37,815 nucleotides of DNA from Flavobacterium sp. (GCA_030053925.1 JASGCX010000011.1:1-37815), one strand, 5' to 3'. Positions 9,475 to 17,919 are shown, counted from the stretch's first letter. Numbers and translations are program-made. The notes: generated by a model from the letters alone, not told the origin.

Positions 9475-9698
9475 GCCGACTTAAAATTTGTAGTGCCAAG
9501 GAATTAGAAAGAATAATTTTAAAACTTGGCTTTGAAATAATAAGGCAAAAAGGAAGTCATAAATTTTATCGCCACCTAGATGGCAGATATACAACTATAC
9601 CTCACTATGCCAATGAAGATTTGTCCCGTCCTTTATTAAAAGCAATACTTCAGCAAATTGATTGTAATGCCGAAGATTATATTAAATTATTGGGCTAA
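9471..9698 (+). CDS. hicA: HicA family mRNA interferase toxin
   Basis: A small double-stranded-RNA-binding-fold toxin that cleaves mRNA independently of the ribosome in characterised members. It is 75 residues, with the diagnostic catalytic His in QKGSHKFYRH (H30), then YTTIPHYANEDLSRPLLKAILQQI, the typical second half. It appears intact. It overlaps hicB by 4 bases and its TAA shares one base with the start codon of the next gene (TAATG), so all three are probably translated in a coupled way. Confidence 0.9.
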   Translation: MSRLKICSAKELERIILKLGFEIIRQKGSHKFYRHLDGRYTTIPHYANEDLSRPLLKAILQQIDCNAEDYIKLLG

Positions 9699-11002
9699 TG
9701 GTATTGTTTACAATAGAAACTTCACCCCGCTTACATTTCACCACCAATTTTATACAAAGTATTATTGGCGAAGCCATTACTATAACTACTGATAAAGAAC
9801 TATTTACACAAACTGATGGCGTAAAAATTAGTTACAGTAACGAGGCTATTTGCAATAAGGCATACCATATACAGCCGCAAGGTTTATTGTTTCAAAACGG
9901 TATTGAACCTATTGATATTGAGGTAACTACTTGCAGAGAACAAATTTGTTTTTTCGCTTCGCAAAATGATAGCCATGGCTTTGATGTATTCTCTGCCATA
10001 TTTTATCTCATTACTCGCTACGAGGAATATTTGCCTCACCAAAAAGATAGTTATGGTAGATATGCACATACCAATTCATTAGCCTATCATCATCAATTTT
10101 TACATTTACCATTGGTGAATATTTGGCTAGAAGATTTGGTAACAATGCTGCCGGCTACCCAAAACGGTCAACGGTCAACGGTCAACGGTCAACGGTTTAA
10201 ATTTACCCCAACTTACGATATTGATATTGCTTATGCCCACCAATACCAATCGATTGTAAAAAATGTAGGTGGCTTTTTTAAAGATTTAATGCGTGGCGAT
10301 TTTGAAAAACTAATAGAACGAGCCAATGTATATAGTGGCACTGCAAAGGATCCTTTTGATACTTACCAATGGCTTAACTATTTACACAAACAATACCAAC
10401 TACAACCGCTCTACTTTTTTCTACTAGCGGCAAAGCGTGGCATTTACGATAAAAATATATTGCCTTCATCTAAAGGTATGCAGCAATTAATAAGGCATCA
10501 CAACAGCATGTACACAGTTGGAATTCATCCATCGTGGCAAAGCGGCGATAATGATGTGTTAGTACTACAAGAAAAGCAAACACTTGAACACATTACACAA
10601 GCAATATGCACTAAAAGTAGACAACACTATATAAGACTATCATTGCCCGAAACTTACAGAAAGCTTATAAACATTGGTATTACAGACGATTACTCAATGG
10701 GTTATGGCAGTATCAACGGCTTTAGGGCTTCGGTGGCTTCGCCGTTTTTTTGGTTTGATTTAGAACGAAATGAAGCAACCAACTTACTAATTCATCCTTT
10801 TTGTTGGATGGATGCTAATAGTTATTTTGAGCAGCAATTATCAGCAGATGAAGCTTTAGTAGAACTGCAAGACTATTACAACATAGTAAAACAAGTGGGC
10901 GGCAATTGCACCATTATTTTGCACAATAGTTTTTTAACCGAGCAACCACAATGGCAACCTTGGCGTAAGATGTATGAAGCATTTTTATCGATGATTAAAT
11001 GA
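9698..11002 (+). CDS. Polysaccharide deacetylase family protein with N-terminal DUF7033-like domain
   Basis: A 434-residue predicted carbohydrate deacetylase of the kind found in Bacteroidota surface polysaccharide loci. The N-terminal domain (about 1-150; DVFSAIFYLITRYEEYLPH is characteristic) precedes a NodB-like catalytic domain beginning FTPTYDIDIAYA with the paired Asp at D174 and D176. GIHPSWQ supplies a metal-binding His. The linker at residues 156-166 (NGQRSTVNGQR) is encoded by a heptamer repeat. The stop codon lies in a sequence (ATGATTAAATGATTAAAATG) resembling spacer repeats elsewhere in the window. The start overlaps the hicA stop. Substrate unknown; function inferred from the fold. 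Confidence 0.8.
   Translation: MVLFTIETSPRLHFTTNFIQSIIGEAITITTDKELFTQTDGVKISYSNEAICNKAYHIQPQGLLFQNGIEPIDIEVTTCREQICFFASQNDSHGFDVFSAIFYLITRYEEYLPHQKDSYGRYAHTNSLAYHHQFLHLPLVNIWLEDLVTMLPATQNGQRSTVNGQRFKFTPTYDIDIAYAHQYQSIVKNVGGFFKDLMRGDFEKLIERANVYSGTAKDPFDTYQWLNYLHKQYQLQPLYFFLLAAKRGIYDKNILPSSKGMQQLIRHHNSMYTVGIHPSWQSGDNDVLVLQEKQTLEHITQAICTKSRQHYIRLSLPETYRKLINIGITDDYSMGYGSINGFRASVASPFFWFDLERNEATNLLIHPFCWMDANSYFEQQLSADEALVELQDYYNIVKQVGGNCTIILHNSFLTEQPQWQPWRKMYEAFLSMIK
10163..10196 (+). repeat. AACGGTC heptamer repeat inside the deacetylase gene
   Basis: Four perfect copies of AACGGTC plus six further bases. Because 7 is not divisible by 3, the repeat is read in all three frames and yields a 7-residue protein period (NGQRSTV then NGQR). 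It lies in the linker just before the catalytic domain. A related heptamer is found in purH. Confidence 0.9.
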
Positions 11003-11031
11003 TTAAAATGAATAGAATGATTCGCAAAATG

Positions 11032-11065
11032 AAACCCCACTTCATTTAAAAGAAATGGGGTTTTT
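11032..11065. terminator. Bidirectional terminator between the deacetylase gene and purH, with repeat arms
   Basis: AAACCCCA pairs with TGGGGTTT around a loop that can itself fold (TTC/GAA), followed by a T-tract. Outside it, about 10988-11030 and 11068-11100, lie oppositely oriented short repeats of the ATGATTAAAATG type that reach the stop codons of both convergent genes. Confidence 0.8.
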
Positions 11066-11100
11066 CATTACATCAGTAAAATCATTTTAAATCACAAATA

Positions 11101-12651
11101 TTAATGCTTAAAATGCCTTAAACCAGTAATCACCATTGCTAAGTTATTAGTTACAGCATACTCAATACTGTCTTTATCTCTTATAGAACCGCCAGGCTGT
11201 ATAAACACTTCAATGCCTTCTGCGTGGGCCATTTGCATACAATCGTTAAAAGGGAAAAACGCATCGCTAGCTAGTACTGCACCTTTCAGTTCAAAATTAA
11301 ATTGCTTCGCTTTGTCAATAGATTGGCGCAAAGAATCGATGCGGCTTGTTTGGCCACAACCTTTACCTACCAACTGTTTGTTTTTAATTAAAGCAATAGC
11401 ATTACTTTTTAAATGCTTGCAAATGATGTTTGCAAATTCAAGATTTGCCCTTTCAACGGCAGTGGTTGCCCTACCGCCAACTTCTTTCCATTCGGCGTAG
11501 TTGCCAGCATCGGTACCTTGGGTTAAAGTACCGTTGAGAAGTGATTTCGATTGACTATTGGCTATTGACCATTGACTATTTAGCTGCAATAAAATTCTAT
11601 TCTTTTTACTTTTTAGTACGGTTAAAGCCTCTTCATCAAACGCAGGTGCTACCAATACCTCAAAGAATATTTCGTTTATAGCTTCGGCAGTTGCTTTATC
11701 TATTGTGCCATTACTTACTAGTACACCACCAAAAGCACTTTCGGGGTCGCCAGCAAGTGCAGCATCCCAACTGTTTTTTACAGTATCTCTCAAGGCAATA
11801 CCACACACGTTGGTATGTTTAATAATGCCAAAAACAAAGCCTTTTTCAGTAGAAGTAAATTCACTAATAATTTGTATCGCAGCATCTACATCTACTAGGT
11901 TATTGTACGATAATTCTTTACCGTTTAGTTGTGCAAACACTTCTTTCAAGTTGCCATAAAACGTGGCCGTTTGGTGTGGGTTTTCGCCATAGCGCAACAC
12001 TTCAGCCGCCCCAAACCCATCCAAATGTGGGGCTTTAAAACCTGCATTATTGGAAACTTGTTTTGTAGGGTTAAAGTAATTGCTAATGGCAATATCGTAG
12101 TTCATTACCACTTCAAATGCTTTGGCAGCAAAGGTTTTACGCTGTTCTAATGTAGTTGTACCGGCTTGTTCATGCAACATGTTTTGCAATACTGCATAGT
12201 CATCTTTGGCAGCAATTACCGTTACATTTCTATGGTTTTTTGCCGCTGCACGTATCATGCTTGGTCCACCAATATCTATCTTCTCTATTATCAGGTTTTC
12301 TTCTGTGGTATTTTTTAGTGTATCTTCAAATGGATATAAATCCACAATCACCAAGTCTATTTCAGGAATGTTGTATTGCATCATTTCGGCTACGTGCTGC
12401 GCATCGTCTCTTTTACCTAAAATGCCGCCAAACACAACTGGGTGTAGGGTTTTAACACGGCCACCAAGTATAGAAGGGTAGGTGGTTAAACTTTCTACAG
12501 GTACGCAAGCAATACCTGCATCTTCTAAAAACTGTTGTGTACCGCCGGTAGAATAAATGGTAATACCCTGGGCTTGTAACTCTTGTGCCAACGGGGCTAA
12601 ACCGTGTTTGTAGAAAACAGAAATTAATGCCGATTGAATTTTTTGTTGCAT
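11101..12651 (-). CDS. purH: Bifunctional AICAR transformylase/IMP cyclohydrolase PurH
   Basis: Catalyses the last two steps of IMP synthesis. The start at 12651 (MQQKIQSALISVFYK) fits the family; the upstream in-frame ATG adds only 7 residues. The N-terminal IMP cyclohydrolase domain (1 to about 195) shows GITIYSTGGTQQFLEDAGI, GGRVKTLHPVVFGGIL and the DLYPFE segment. The C-terminal AICAR transformylase domain begins with LRYGENPHQ and contains NNLVDVDAA, KHTNVCGIA, SAFGGV and the end IQPGGSIRDKDSI. Two linkers are repeat-encoded: residues about 205-217 (KAPHLDGFGAAE) by a palindromic element and about 357-368 (LNSQWSIANSQS) by heptamers. At 516 residues the enzyme looks functional. Confidence 0.95.
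   Translation of the reverse strand: MQQKIQSALISVFYKHGLAPLAQELQAQGITIYSTGGTQQFLEDAGIACVPVESLTTYPSILGGRVKTLHPVVFGGILGKRDDAQHVAEMMQYNIPEIDLVIVDLYPFEDTLKNTTEENLIIEKIDIGGPSMIRAAAKNHRNVTVIAAKDDYAVLQNMLHEQAGTTTLEQRKTFAAKAFEVVMNYDIAISNYFNPTKQVSNNAGFKAPHLDGFGAAEVLRYGENPHQTATFYGNLKEVFAQLNGKELSYNNLVDVDAAIQIISEFTSTEKGFVFGIIKHTNVCGIALRDTVKNSWDAALAGDPESAFGGVLVSNGTIDKATAEAINEIFFEVLVAPAFDEEALTVLKSKKNRILLQLNSQWSIANSQSKSLLNGTLTQGTDAGNYAEWKEVGGRATTAVERANLEFANIICKHLKSNAIALIKNKQLVGKGCGQTSRIDSLRQSIDKAKQFNFELKGAVLASDAFFPFNDCMQMAHAEGIEVFIQPGGSIRDKDSIEYAVTNNLAMVITGLRHFKH
11550..11580 (-). repeat. Heptamer repeat (ATTGACT type) inside purH
   Basis: ATTGACT, ATTGGCT, ATTGACC, ATTGACT and ATT lie in tandem. On the coding strand the unit is AGTCAAT/GGTCAAT, close to the GGTCAAC unit in the deacetylase gene. 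It encodes NSQWSIANSQS, again with a 7-residue period. It lies in a loop region of the transformylase half. Confidence 0.85.
12003..12039. repeat. Palindromic GC-rich repeat, copy inside purH
   Basis: CAGCCGCCCCAAACCCATCC followed by AAATGTGGGGCTTTA. It nearly matches the copy between iscU and iscA (25835-25867) and, reversed, the copy inside iscA. In purH it is read in frame as KAPHLDGFGAAE between the two catalytic domains. Confidence 0.85.
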
Positions 12652-12679
12652 GGTGAGAACGATATTACGCAAAGAAACA

Positions 12680-12870
12680 GTTGCTGGTTTCTAGTTTCTA
12701 GTTTCTAGTTTATAGTTTATAGTTGCTAGTTTATAGTTGTTAGTTTCTAGTTACAAATTACCAGCAACCAGTAACCAGTAACCAGCAACTAGCAACCTGT
12801 AACCAGTAACCAGTAACCAGTAACCTGTAACCAGTAACCAGTAACCAGTAACCAGTAACCAGTAACCAGT
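12680..12870. repeat. Inverted heptamer array between trmD and purH
   Basis: This fills most of a 320-base gene-free spacer. The left arm (12680-12756) is 11 heptamers of GTTTCTA type; the right arm (12757-12870) is about 16 heptamers of GTAACCA type. The reverse complement of the right unit (TGGTTAC) resembles the left unit (TAGTTTC), so the two arms can pair imperfectly into a long hairpin. The rest of the spacer (12871-12971) shows nothing recognisable. Confidence 0.9.
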
Positions 12871-12971
12871 TATTTACCAACTACTGCATCTTTACGTGGA
12901 AAGATGAGCAATATTTTGAGCCGCAAATGTATACGGTATTGTAGAAACGTTCTAGCGATTTTAACAACAAA

Positions 12972-13646
12972 TTACTCAAGTATATCTGGTCGTCTTTCTT
13001 TAGTGCGTTGTACACTTTGTTCGTGGCGCCAATCTTCTACCTTTTTGGGGTTACCAGATAGTAAAATGTCTGGCACTTGTAAGCCTTTAAATTCTACAGG
13101 TCTTGTGTACACAGGTGGGGCTAATAAATTATCTTGAAAGCTATCAAATAGGGCAGAGGTTTCATTGTTGAGTACGCCGGGCAATAATCTGCCGATAGCG
13201 TCTACAACAACTGCTGCGGCTAATTCGCCACCGCTTAGCACATAATCGCCAATAGAAATTTCTTTGGTAACATACAAGTCTCGTATGCGCTGATCGATGC
13301 CTTTATAATGCCCGCAAATAATCAGCAGGTTCTCTTTCATAGACAATTGATTGGCCGTTTGTTGGTTAAACGTTGGGCCATCGGGTGTCATGTAAATAAT
13401 ATCGTTGTAGGTAGTAGTTTTTTGTAAATGTTCTATGGCATTTGCAAGCGGCTCGCACATCATTACCATACCTGCGCCACCACCGTATTGGTAGTCGTCT
13501 ATTTGGCCATATTTGTTTAAAGCCCATTCTCGCAAGTTGTGCGTACGCACAGTAAGTAAGCCTTTGTCTTGTGCACGTTTCATAATGCTGTGGCTAAAAG
13601 GGCTGGTTAATAATTCTGGCGAAACGGTGAGAATGTCAATTGTCAT
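12972..13646 (-). CDS. trmD: tRNA (guanine37-N1)-methyltransferase TrmD
   Basis: A SPOUT methyltransferase that makes m1G37 in tRNAs and so prevents +1 frameshifting. The 224 residues match the family. Visible signatures are MTIDILTVSPELL at the start, YGGGAGMVMMCEPL, the knot regions LIICGHYKGIDQRI and EISIGDYVLSGGELAA, DSFQDNLLAPPVYTRP, and VPDILLSGN. The usual partners rpsP, rimM and rplS are not adjacent. A separate S4-domain gene lies upstream on the same strand, separated by a 128-base repeat-containing spacer. Confidence 0.96.
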   Translation of the reverse strand: MTIDILTVSPELLTSPFSHSIMKRAQDKGLLTVRTHNLREWALNKYGQIDDYQYGGGAGMVMMCEPLANAIEHLQKTTTYNDIIYMTPDGPTFNQQTANQLSMKENLLIICGHYKGIDQRIRDLYVTKEISIGDYVLSGGELAAAVVVDAIGRLLPGVLNNETSALFDSFQDNLLAPPVYTRPVEFKGLQVPDILLSGNPKKVEDWRHEQSVQRTKERRPDILE

Positions 13647-13729
13647 TTAGTACACGAATTAAAGGCAATTACACAAATTGCACGAATCCATCAATTTGTA
13701 ATTATTAGGATGTAATTTCAATAAGAAGC

Positions 13730-13774
13730 AAAAATCTGCGCCAATTAATCCAATCAGCTCAATCAGTGTTCCTA
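13730..13774. repeat. Dispersed GGAACRCTGAT-type repeat, copy after the S4 gene
   Basis: On the minus strand TAGGAACACTGATTGAGCTG begins at the base after the S4-gene TGA and runs away from that gene. It is related to copies after terC, in the end of the epimerase gene, between the SDR gene and rarA, and at the right edge. A second repeat family of CACGAAT/ACACAAATT type fills 13655-13690. Confidence 0.75.
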
Positions 13775-14164
13775 TCAATCTTCTTCTAAAAAACCCTCCA
13801 CACTACGTCTATCTTTTTTGGTAGGTCTGCCTACTTTACTAAGTCTTTTACCTGTGTTAAATGCAGCCGGCTGAAACGTAATACTGTTCAATTCATCTGG
13901 TGGTGTAATGTCTTCGTAATACTTAATGGCTTCGCTATAAGCTTGACGAGTTTCTAGCAAACCAGTTACTTTAATTACCCATTTTCTAGCTTCTGTTTTC
14001 ACCTCGTATTCATCGTTCAAGTTCACTGTTTTAGCGGGTTTTACATTATCGCCATTTAGTTTTACCTTACCTTTTTCGCAGGCTTCTGCTGCTAAACTTC
14101 TGGTTTTAAACAAACGAATTGACCAGAGATATTTATCTATTCTTAACTTCTCTTTCTTGATCAC
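13775..14164 (-). CDS. S4-domain RNA-binding protein (Hsp15/HslR-like)
   Basis: A 129-residue RNA-binding protein. An S4 domain occupies the first half (LRIDKYLWSIRLFKTRSLAA, then EACEKGKVKLNGDNVKPAKTV), as in Hsp15, which recycles nascent-chain-blocked 50S subunits. A basic C-terminal tail follows (KRLSKVGRPTKKDRR), which supports rRNA binding. It lies upstream of trmD on the same strand but behind a repeat-filled spacer, so co-transcription is uncertain. The stop is immediately followed by a dispersed repeat copy. Ribosome-quality-control function is inferred from family similarity. Confidence 0.85.
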   Translation of the reverse strand: MIKKEKLRIDKYLWSIRLFKTRSLAAEACEKGKVKLNGDNVKPAKTVNLNDEYEVKTEARKWVIKVTGLLETRQAYSEAIKYYEDITPPDELNSITFQPAAFNTGKRLSKVGRPTKKDRRSVEGFLEED

Positions 14165-14202
14165 TGATTGTAGTGATTTGGATGATTAAATGAGTTGTCT
14201 CT

Positions 14203-14233
14203 TTTTAAACTTCCCCTTTGGGGCTAGGTGGCT
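14203..14233. repeat. GC-rich palindromic repeat, degenerate copy
   Basis: CTTCCCCTTTGGGGCTAGG contains the perfect palindrome CCCCTTTGGGG and resembles the purH/iscA palindromic family in reverse orientation. It lies between the S4 gene and the stop of the outer-membrane propeller protein. It could act as a weak terminator. Confidence 0.5.
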
Positions 14234-17200
14234 TAAAAATCTAAGCCCAAAGCAAAGTACCAAACGGGGCTACCTCTAAACACACCTTTCATTGGCCAGC
14301 CAGCATCTATCTTCATAAAATAGCCTAGCAAATTACTGCGTGCACCAAAGCCATAACCACCGGCAAATGGGCCTAAACCACCTGCATCAATTTTTACAGT
14401 TACAGGGCTGCCAGGGCTTGTGTAATATTCTACTGGGCGTTTAATGCCATTGTATTTGCCATTCCAGGCAGTACCTAAATCTAAAAATTGTACCAACTGA
14501 AAATTACGGATGAACGCATTGTTAATGGGCTTGTTTAAAAGCGTTGCAAATACTGGCAAGCGTAATTCGCTATTAATAACAAAAGCGTTATTACCGTTAG
14601 CAATATTTTGATTGTAACCACGCATGTTTACCGCTAACGATTGAAAGCCATAAGTTTGGTCTTGCGCAGGTTGATTGTTGTTGAACTTAGGACTAATCCA
14701 ACCATCTACACCACCTAAGTAGTAAATAATTTTTTGATTGCCCCAGCTAAAATCTGCCGCTGCTCTTGTTGCCCAAATAAAGTTGCGGTATATTTTTAGG
14801 TAATGCCTTGCATCGAAACCAAAATTGTAAGTAAGATTTTTTTCGTCACCAATAATTGGTCTGTTTATATCTAAATACACTTTATAACGCAAGCCATTCC
14901 AAATGTTTTGCGATGGATTGAGGGTATTATCGTGTACATATTCTATTCGTGCAACTGCATATTGATTTACTGTATCGGGATACGTAGACGAAAATTGATC
15001 AACACTTTTAATAAGACCTCTATCAACCCTATAACCAAGGGTTGCTCTTATGCTTTTTACCTCGTTTAAAGGATAAGCAATATTAGCTTGGTACAAGTTG
15101 GTAATTAAAGCATTTGGATAACCGCCTGCATAGTAAAAATCACTTTGGTAACTGCGATAGTACGTTAAGCCCCAGTCTAGCCTACGTTTGTAATTTTGAA
15201 ACGTAAAATACACATCTTTATCCCTTAGGTTTGTACCAAAACGTACACCACCAATTATCTTATAATCTTCCATTAAATCGCTAGTGCCAGCCCTAAACGA
15301 GAAGTTTAAATCGGTACCATTATTCAATTTTATAGGACCATAACCACCGCCATATTGCTGGTATCTGTTTACCAAAATATTGTTGGTTACACCTGCCAAA
15401 ACATAGTCGCTACTAAAATGCTTACTGTAGTTAAACAGCTTAGTTTTGGTTAAATAACTTTCTTTTTTAGGCGCAAGTTTGGTTAGTTTTACCAAAGCTT
15501 CGGTAGCCGAATCTTGTGGTTCATCTACAAAATCATTTTGAAAAAAGTCTTTAGTTTTTAATTTGCTACTATCTACCGCAGGTACAGTAGGAGCAGGTAA
15601 TTTTTTCCCTTTTATTGGCTTGCCCTCTGCTGCTTTTTTATTGCCCATTAAATCCCTCATATATTCTGTAGGTCTTGGGTTTACGTTACGCCTTGTAAGT
15701 GCATCTTCGTTTATTTTTAGCTTGTATAAAAACTTGTAGTCGCCTTCACGTCTTGTTTCGCTTACCTGACCATTATTACCTGCAATTCTTGTTTCTAGCA
15801 ACGAACTTTGGTAGTTTGTAATAGGAAATGTGTAAGTAGAATCTTTAAATACCTGAAAATAGCTCACACTATCGGGCTCTTGTTTTTGCCAAGCGGTTAA
15901 GGTACTATCTAATTCTTTTGGTGCAGGATTTCTTAGCAATTCATCACCCACATAATACAGCGTATCTAGGCCATTTCTTTGGGTAGAAAAGAAACCTGAC
16001 CAACGGTTTTCAACACCACTTTCATCTGTTATGTAAGTGAAGTGATTGGTATTGTACTGCATAGGAAACTTAGCATTGCCCAATTTGCTGTTGGTTAATT
16101 GAGAAATTTGCTTGGTTGGTGTATTGTTAAAAATGTCTACAATGTAAATGTTGAAGCGGTATTTGCTTGGCAAAACAGTATCGGCATTTGGTGCATTATT
16201 GCCAGGCCTGTTACTTGAAAAAATAATACCAGAACGATTAGGAAACGATACAAATGTTGGGTTTAAATCATCGTAAATATCGTTGGTTATTTGGGTAGCT
16301 TTTTGCTCTTCTATTTTGTAAGTGTAAATATCGCTATGACCATTTTTTACAGCACTTAGTACTAGGCTATTTGGGTCAAGCATAAAGGTTGCATCTAGTA
16401 TTTGGTCAAAATTATCAATAGTTTGCTTAAAGCGTTTGTAACGTGCTACTGCATCGTACACAAACATTTTTGTTTTTCCTGCTTCCCAATAAATTACCAA
16501 TAAGCGTTGGCCTTTTGTATCCCACGATAGTATTGGATAATTGGGGTTAATATCGCCTTGATTGGTTCTTACACCTTTATCGAGTAGTATGGTAGTTTGG
16601 TAAAAGTTTTCTACCAATTTTACTTTGTAAATACCTTTCTTAAATTCTACAACTGCATAGTTGTTGTTGCGGTTATTGGGGTTGGCTTGAAAGCGGAAAT
16701 AATCGTTTTTGCTTACATCTTCTGTAATGCTTAGTACACCTTTTGGTGCATTTTTACGCTGCCGAATATCCTTGTAATATTTGTCTTGCTCGTAGGTCAT
16801 AAACTCGGCCAATACGTTTTTAAATTTCTTCTTGCATATTTTTTCAGAAGCCTTGTTTAAGTTTTTGTAAATGCGTGCTAGGTACAAAAAGTAGGTAATA
16901 TTATCTACCTTATATTTTTCACCAATGTATTGCCACAAAGCATGGCCGGCTAAGGTTGGTTTGTCGTATGCAAATTGATAAAAGCTGTTGTAATTACCAC
17001 TTAGCATTTCGCTTTTCAATTGGTCGTCAAGTGCAGTACTCCAAGGCTCGGCTACATAGGCTACATAACCATCGGTAAGCCATATTGGTAAATCTAATAA
17101 AGCTGCATTACTTGCAAATTCGCCAATGTCTTCGCCAAACAAAATATTATCTAGTAGTAGGCGAGCAATGCCTTCACGAATTTGTCTTTTTAGTGTGGTA

Positions 17201-17601
17201 TGGTTGCCATCAAAATACACCACAATTTTATTGTTCACTAGCTTGGTAAGGCCACCGGCATTTTGCCAATCTATACCAAGGCCTATATTGCTTTGCTTGT
17301 ATTCGTCGTAACTATTGTACACCACAATATTGGTGCGACGCTGCAAGCTATATTCTTCAAATTTTTCTATGCCTGGTAGTTCTTCTTCTGCTATTTGAGC
17401 TACAAATTTACCAAGCTCTGTACCGCCTTGCGATGTATAGGTATTAAAGTGTGGCGATTGAAAAAACTTCCACTGCATTTTCTTATACTGTATGCGGTTT
17501 TTGCCAAAGGTTACTGTGTTTACCTGTGCCATTGATGCGGTAGATACCAACAATAGCATCCATGTTATCAACTGCTGTCTTTTTATTATTTGCATAGCCA
17601 A
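14233..17601 (-). CDS. Large outer-membrane protein: peptidase-MA-like region, TolB-like propeller and C-terminal barrel
   Basis: A 1122-residue exported protein. The signal peptide ends near STASMAQ; the start may instead be two codons later (MQIIKRQQ). Residues about 30-270 resemble an M48/peptidase-MA-like domain but the expected HExxH zinc site reads REGIARLL, so it is likely inactive. Residues about 290-570 hold repeated propeller blades of PD40/TolB type (SGIIFSSNRPGNNAPNADTV). A low-complexity linker follows (about 665-720, with KKAAEGKPIKGKKLPAPTV), then a BamA/TamA-like barrel (about 730-1122) with NLRDKDVYFTF-type strands and a terminal Phe (FALGLDF), the usual barrel-assembly signal. 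Its role is unknown. Confidence 0.75.
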   Translation of the reverse strand: MAMQIIKRQQLITWMLLLVSTASMAQVNTVTFGKNRIQYKKMQWKFFQSPHFNTYTSQGGTELGKFVAQIAEEELPGIEKFEEYSLQRRTNIVVYNSYDEYKQSNIGLGIDWQNAGGLTKLVNNKIVVYFDGNHTTLKRQIREGIARLLLDNILFGEDIGEFASNAALLDLPIWLTDGYVAYVAEPWSTALDDQLKSEMLSGNYNSFYQFAYDKPTLAGHALWQYIGEKYKVDNITYFLYLARIYKNLNKASEKICKKKFKNVLAEFMTYEQDKYYKDIRQRKNAPKGVLSITEDVSKNDYFRFQANPNNRNNNYAVVEFKKGIYKVKLVENFYQTTILLDKGVRTNQGDINPNYPILSWDTKGQRLLVIYWEAGKTKMFVYDAVARYKRFKQTIDNFDQILDATFMLDPNSLVLSAVKNGHSDIYTYKIEEQKATQITNDIYDDLNPTFVSFPNRSGIIFSSNRPGNNAPNADTVLPSKYRFNIYIVDIFNNTPTKQISQLTNSKLGNAKFPMQYNTNHFTYITDESGVENRWSGFFSTQRNGLDTLYYVGDELLRNPAPKELDSTLTAWQKQEPDSVSYFQVFKDSTYTFPITNYQSSLLETRIAGNNGQVSETRREGDYKFLYKLKINEDALTRRNVNPRPTEYMRDLMGNKKAAEGKPIKGKKLPAPTVPAVDSSKLKTKDFFQNDFVDEPQDSATEALVKLTKLAPKKESYLTKTKLFNYSKHFSSDYVLAGVTNNILVNRYQQYGGGYGPIKLNNGTDLNFSFRAGTSDLMEDYKIIGGVRFGTNLRDKDVYFTFQNYKRRLDWGLTYYRSYQSDFYYAGGYPNALITNLYQANIAYPLNEVKSIRATLGYRVDRGLIKSVDQFSSTYPDTVNQYAVARIEYVHDNTLNPSQNIWNGLRYKVYLDINRPIIGDEKNLTYNFGFDARHYLKIYRNFIWATRAAADFSWGNQKIIYYLGGVDGWISPKFNNNQPAQDQTYGFQSLAVNMRGYNQNIANGNNAFVINSELRLPVFATLLNKPINNAFIRNFQLVQFLDLGTAWNGKYNGIKRPVEYYTSPGSPVTVKIDAGGLGPFAGGYGFGARSNLLGYFMKIDAGWPMKGVFRGSPVWYFALGLDF

Positions 17602-17919
17602 TCTCTTTGCTTTAAAGTAATAGAGTTATTTTTAGAAACGTTTGTTGCCTCATTAATGTTTGCTTTTAATGCGTAACAACATTTTTAGGAAAAGTAAAAA
17701 TAGTTAATTCACATTTGCACCAACATTTTATAAGTTGATAGGACGTTAAAATTAATGGATTTAATCAATGAGTAAATGATTTTAATGATTAAATGATGAT
17801 TATGATAATCGTATTCAGCAGTTTATATGCCTAGCATACGATTTTAAATTATTTACTCAATCATTCTGTTCATTTTAATCATTCAAATCATAAATCCCAA
17901 ATCAAAAATCACAAATCTC
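17602..17919. repeat. Gene-free divergent spacer with inverted AATGATT/AATCATT short repeats
   Basis: This 318-base spacer separates divergent genes. From about 17766 to 17898, units such as GAGTAAATGATT and AATGATTAAATG on the left face their inverse (TTTACTCAATCATT, TTTTAATCATT) on the right. Between them is an imperfect stem CGTATTCAGCAG...CTAGCATACG. The last 40 bases before the hydrolase ATG are heptamers (CAAATCA, TAAATCC, CAAATCA, AAAATCA, CAAATCT). The part nearest the large outer-membrane gene (17602-17750) shows nothing else I recognise. Confidence 0.7.

Noticed and set aside
10163-10196. Heptamer repeat as evidence that the deacetylase gene is broken
   Set aside because: The reading frame is intact across the repeat and the catalytic domain motifs follow directly in frame.
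12156-12481. Plus-strand open frames opposite purH
   Set aside because: They are antisense shadows of a well-conserved purH reading frame, with no family similarity.
14233-17601. Active metalloprotease in the large outer-membrane protein
   Set aside because: The position expected for HExxH reads REGIARLL, so no zinc site is apparent.
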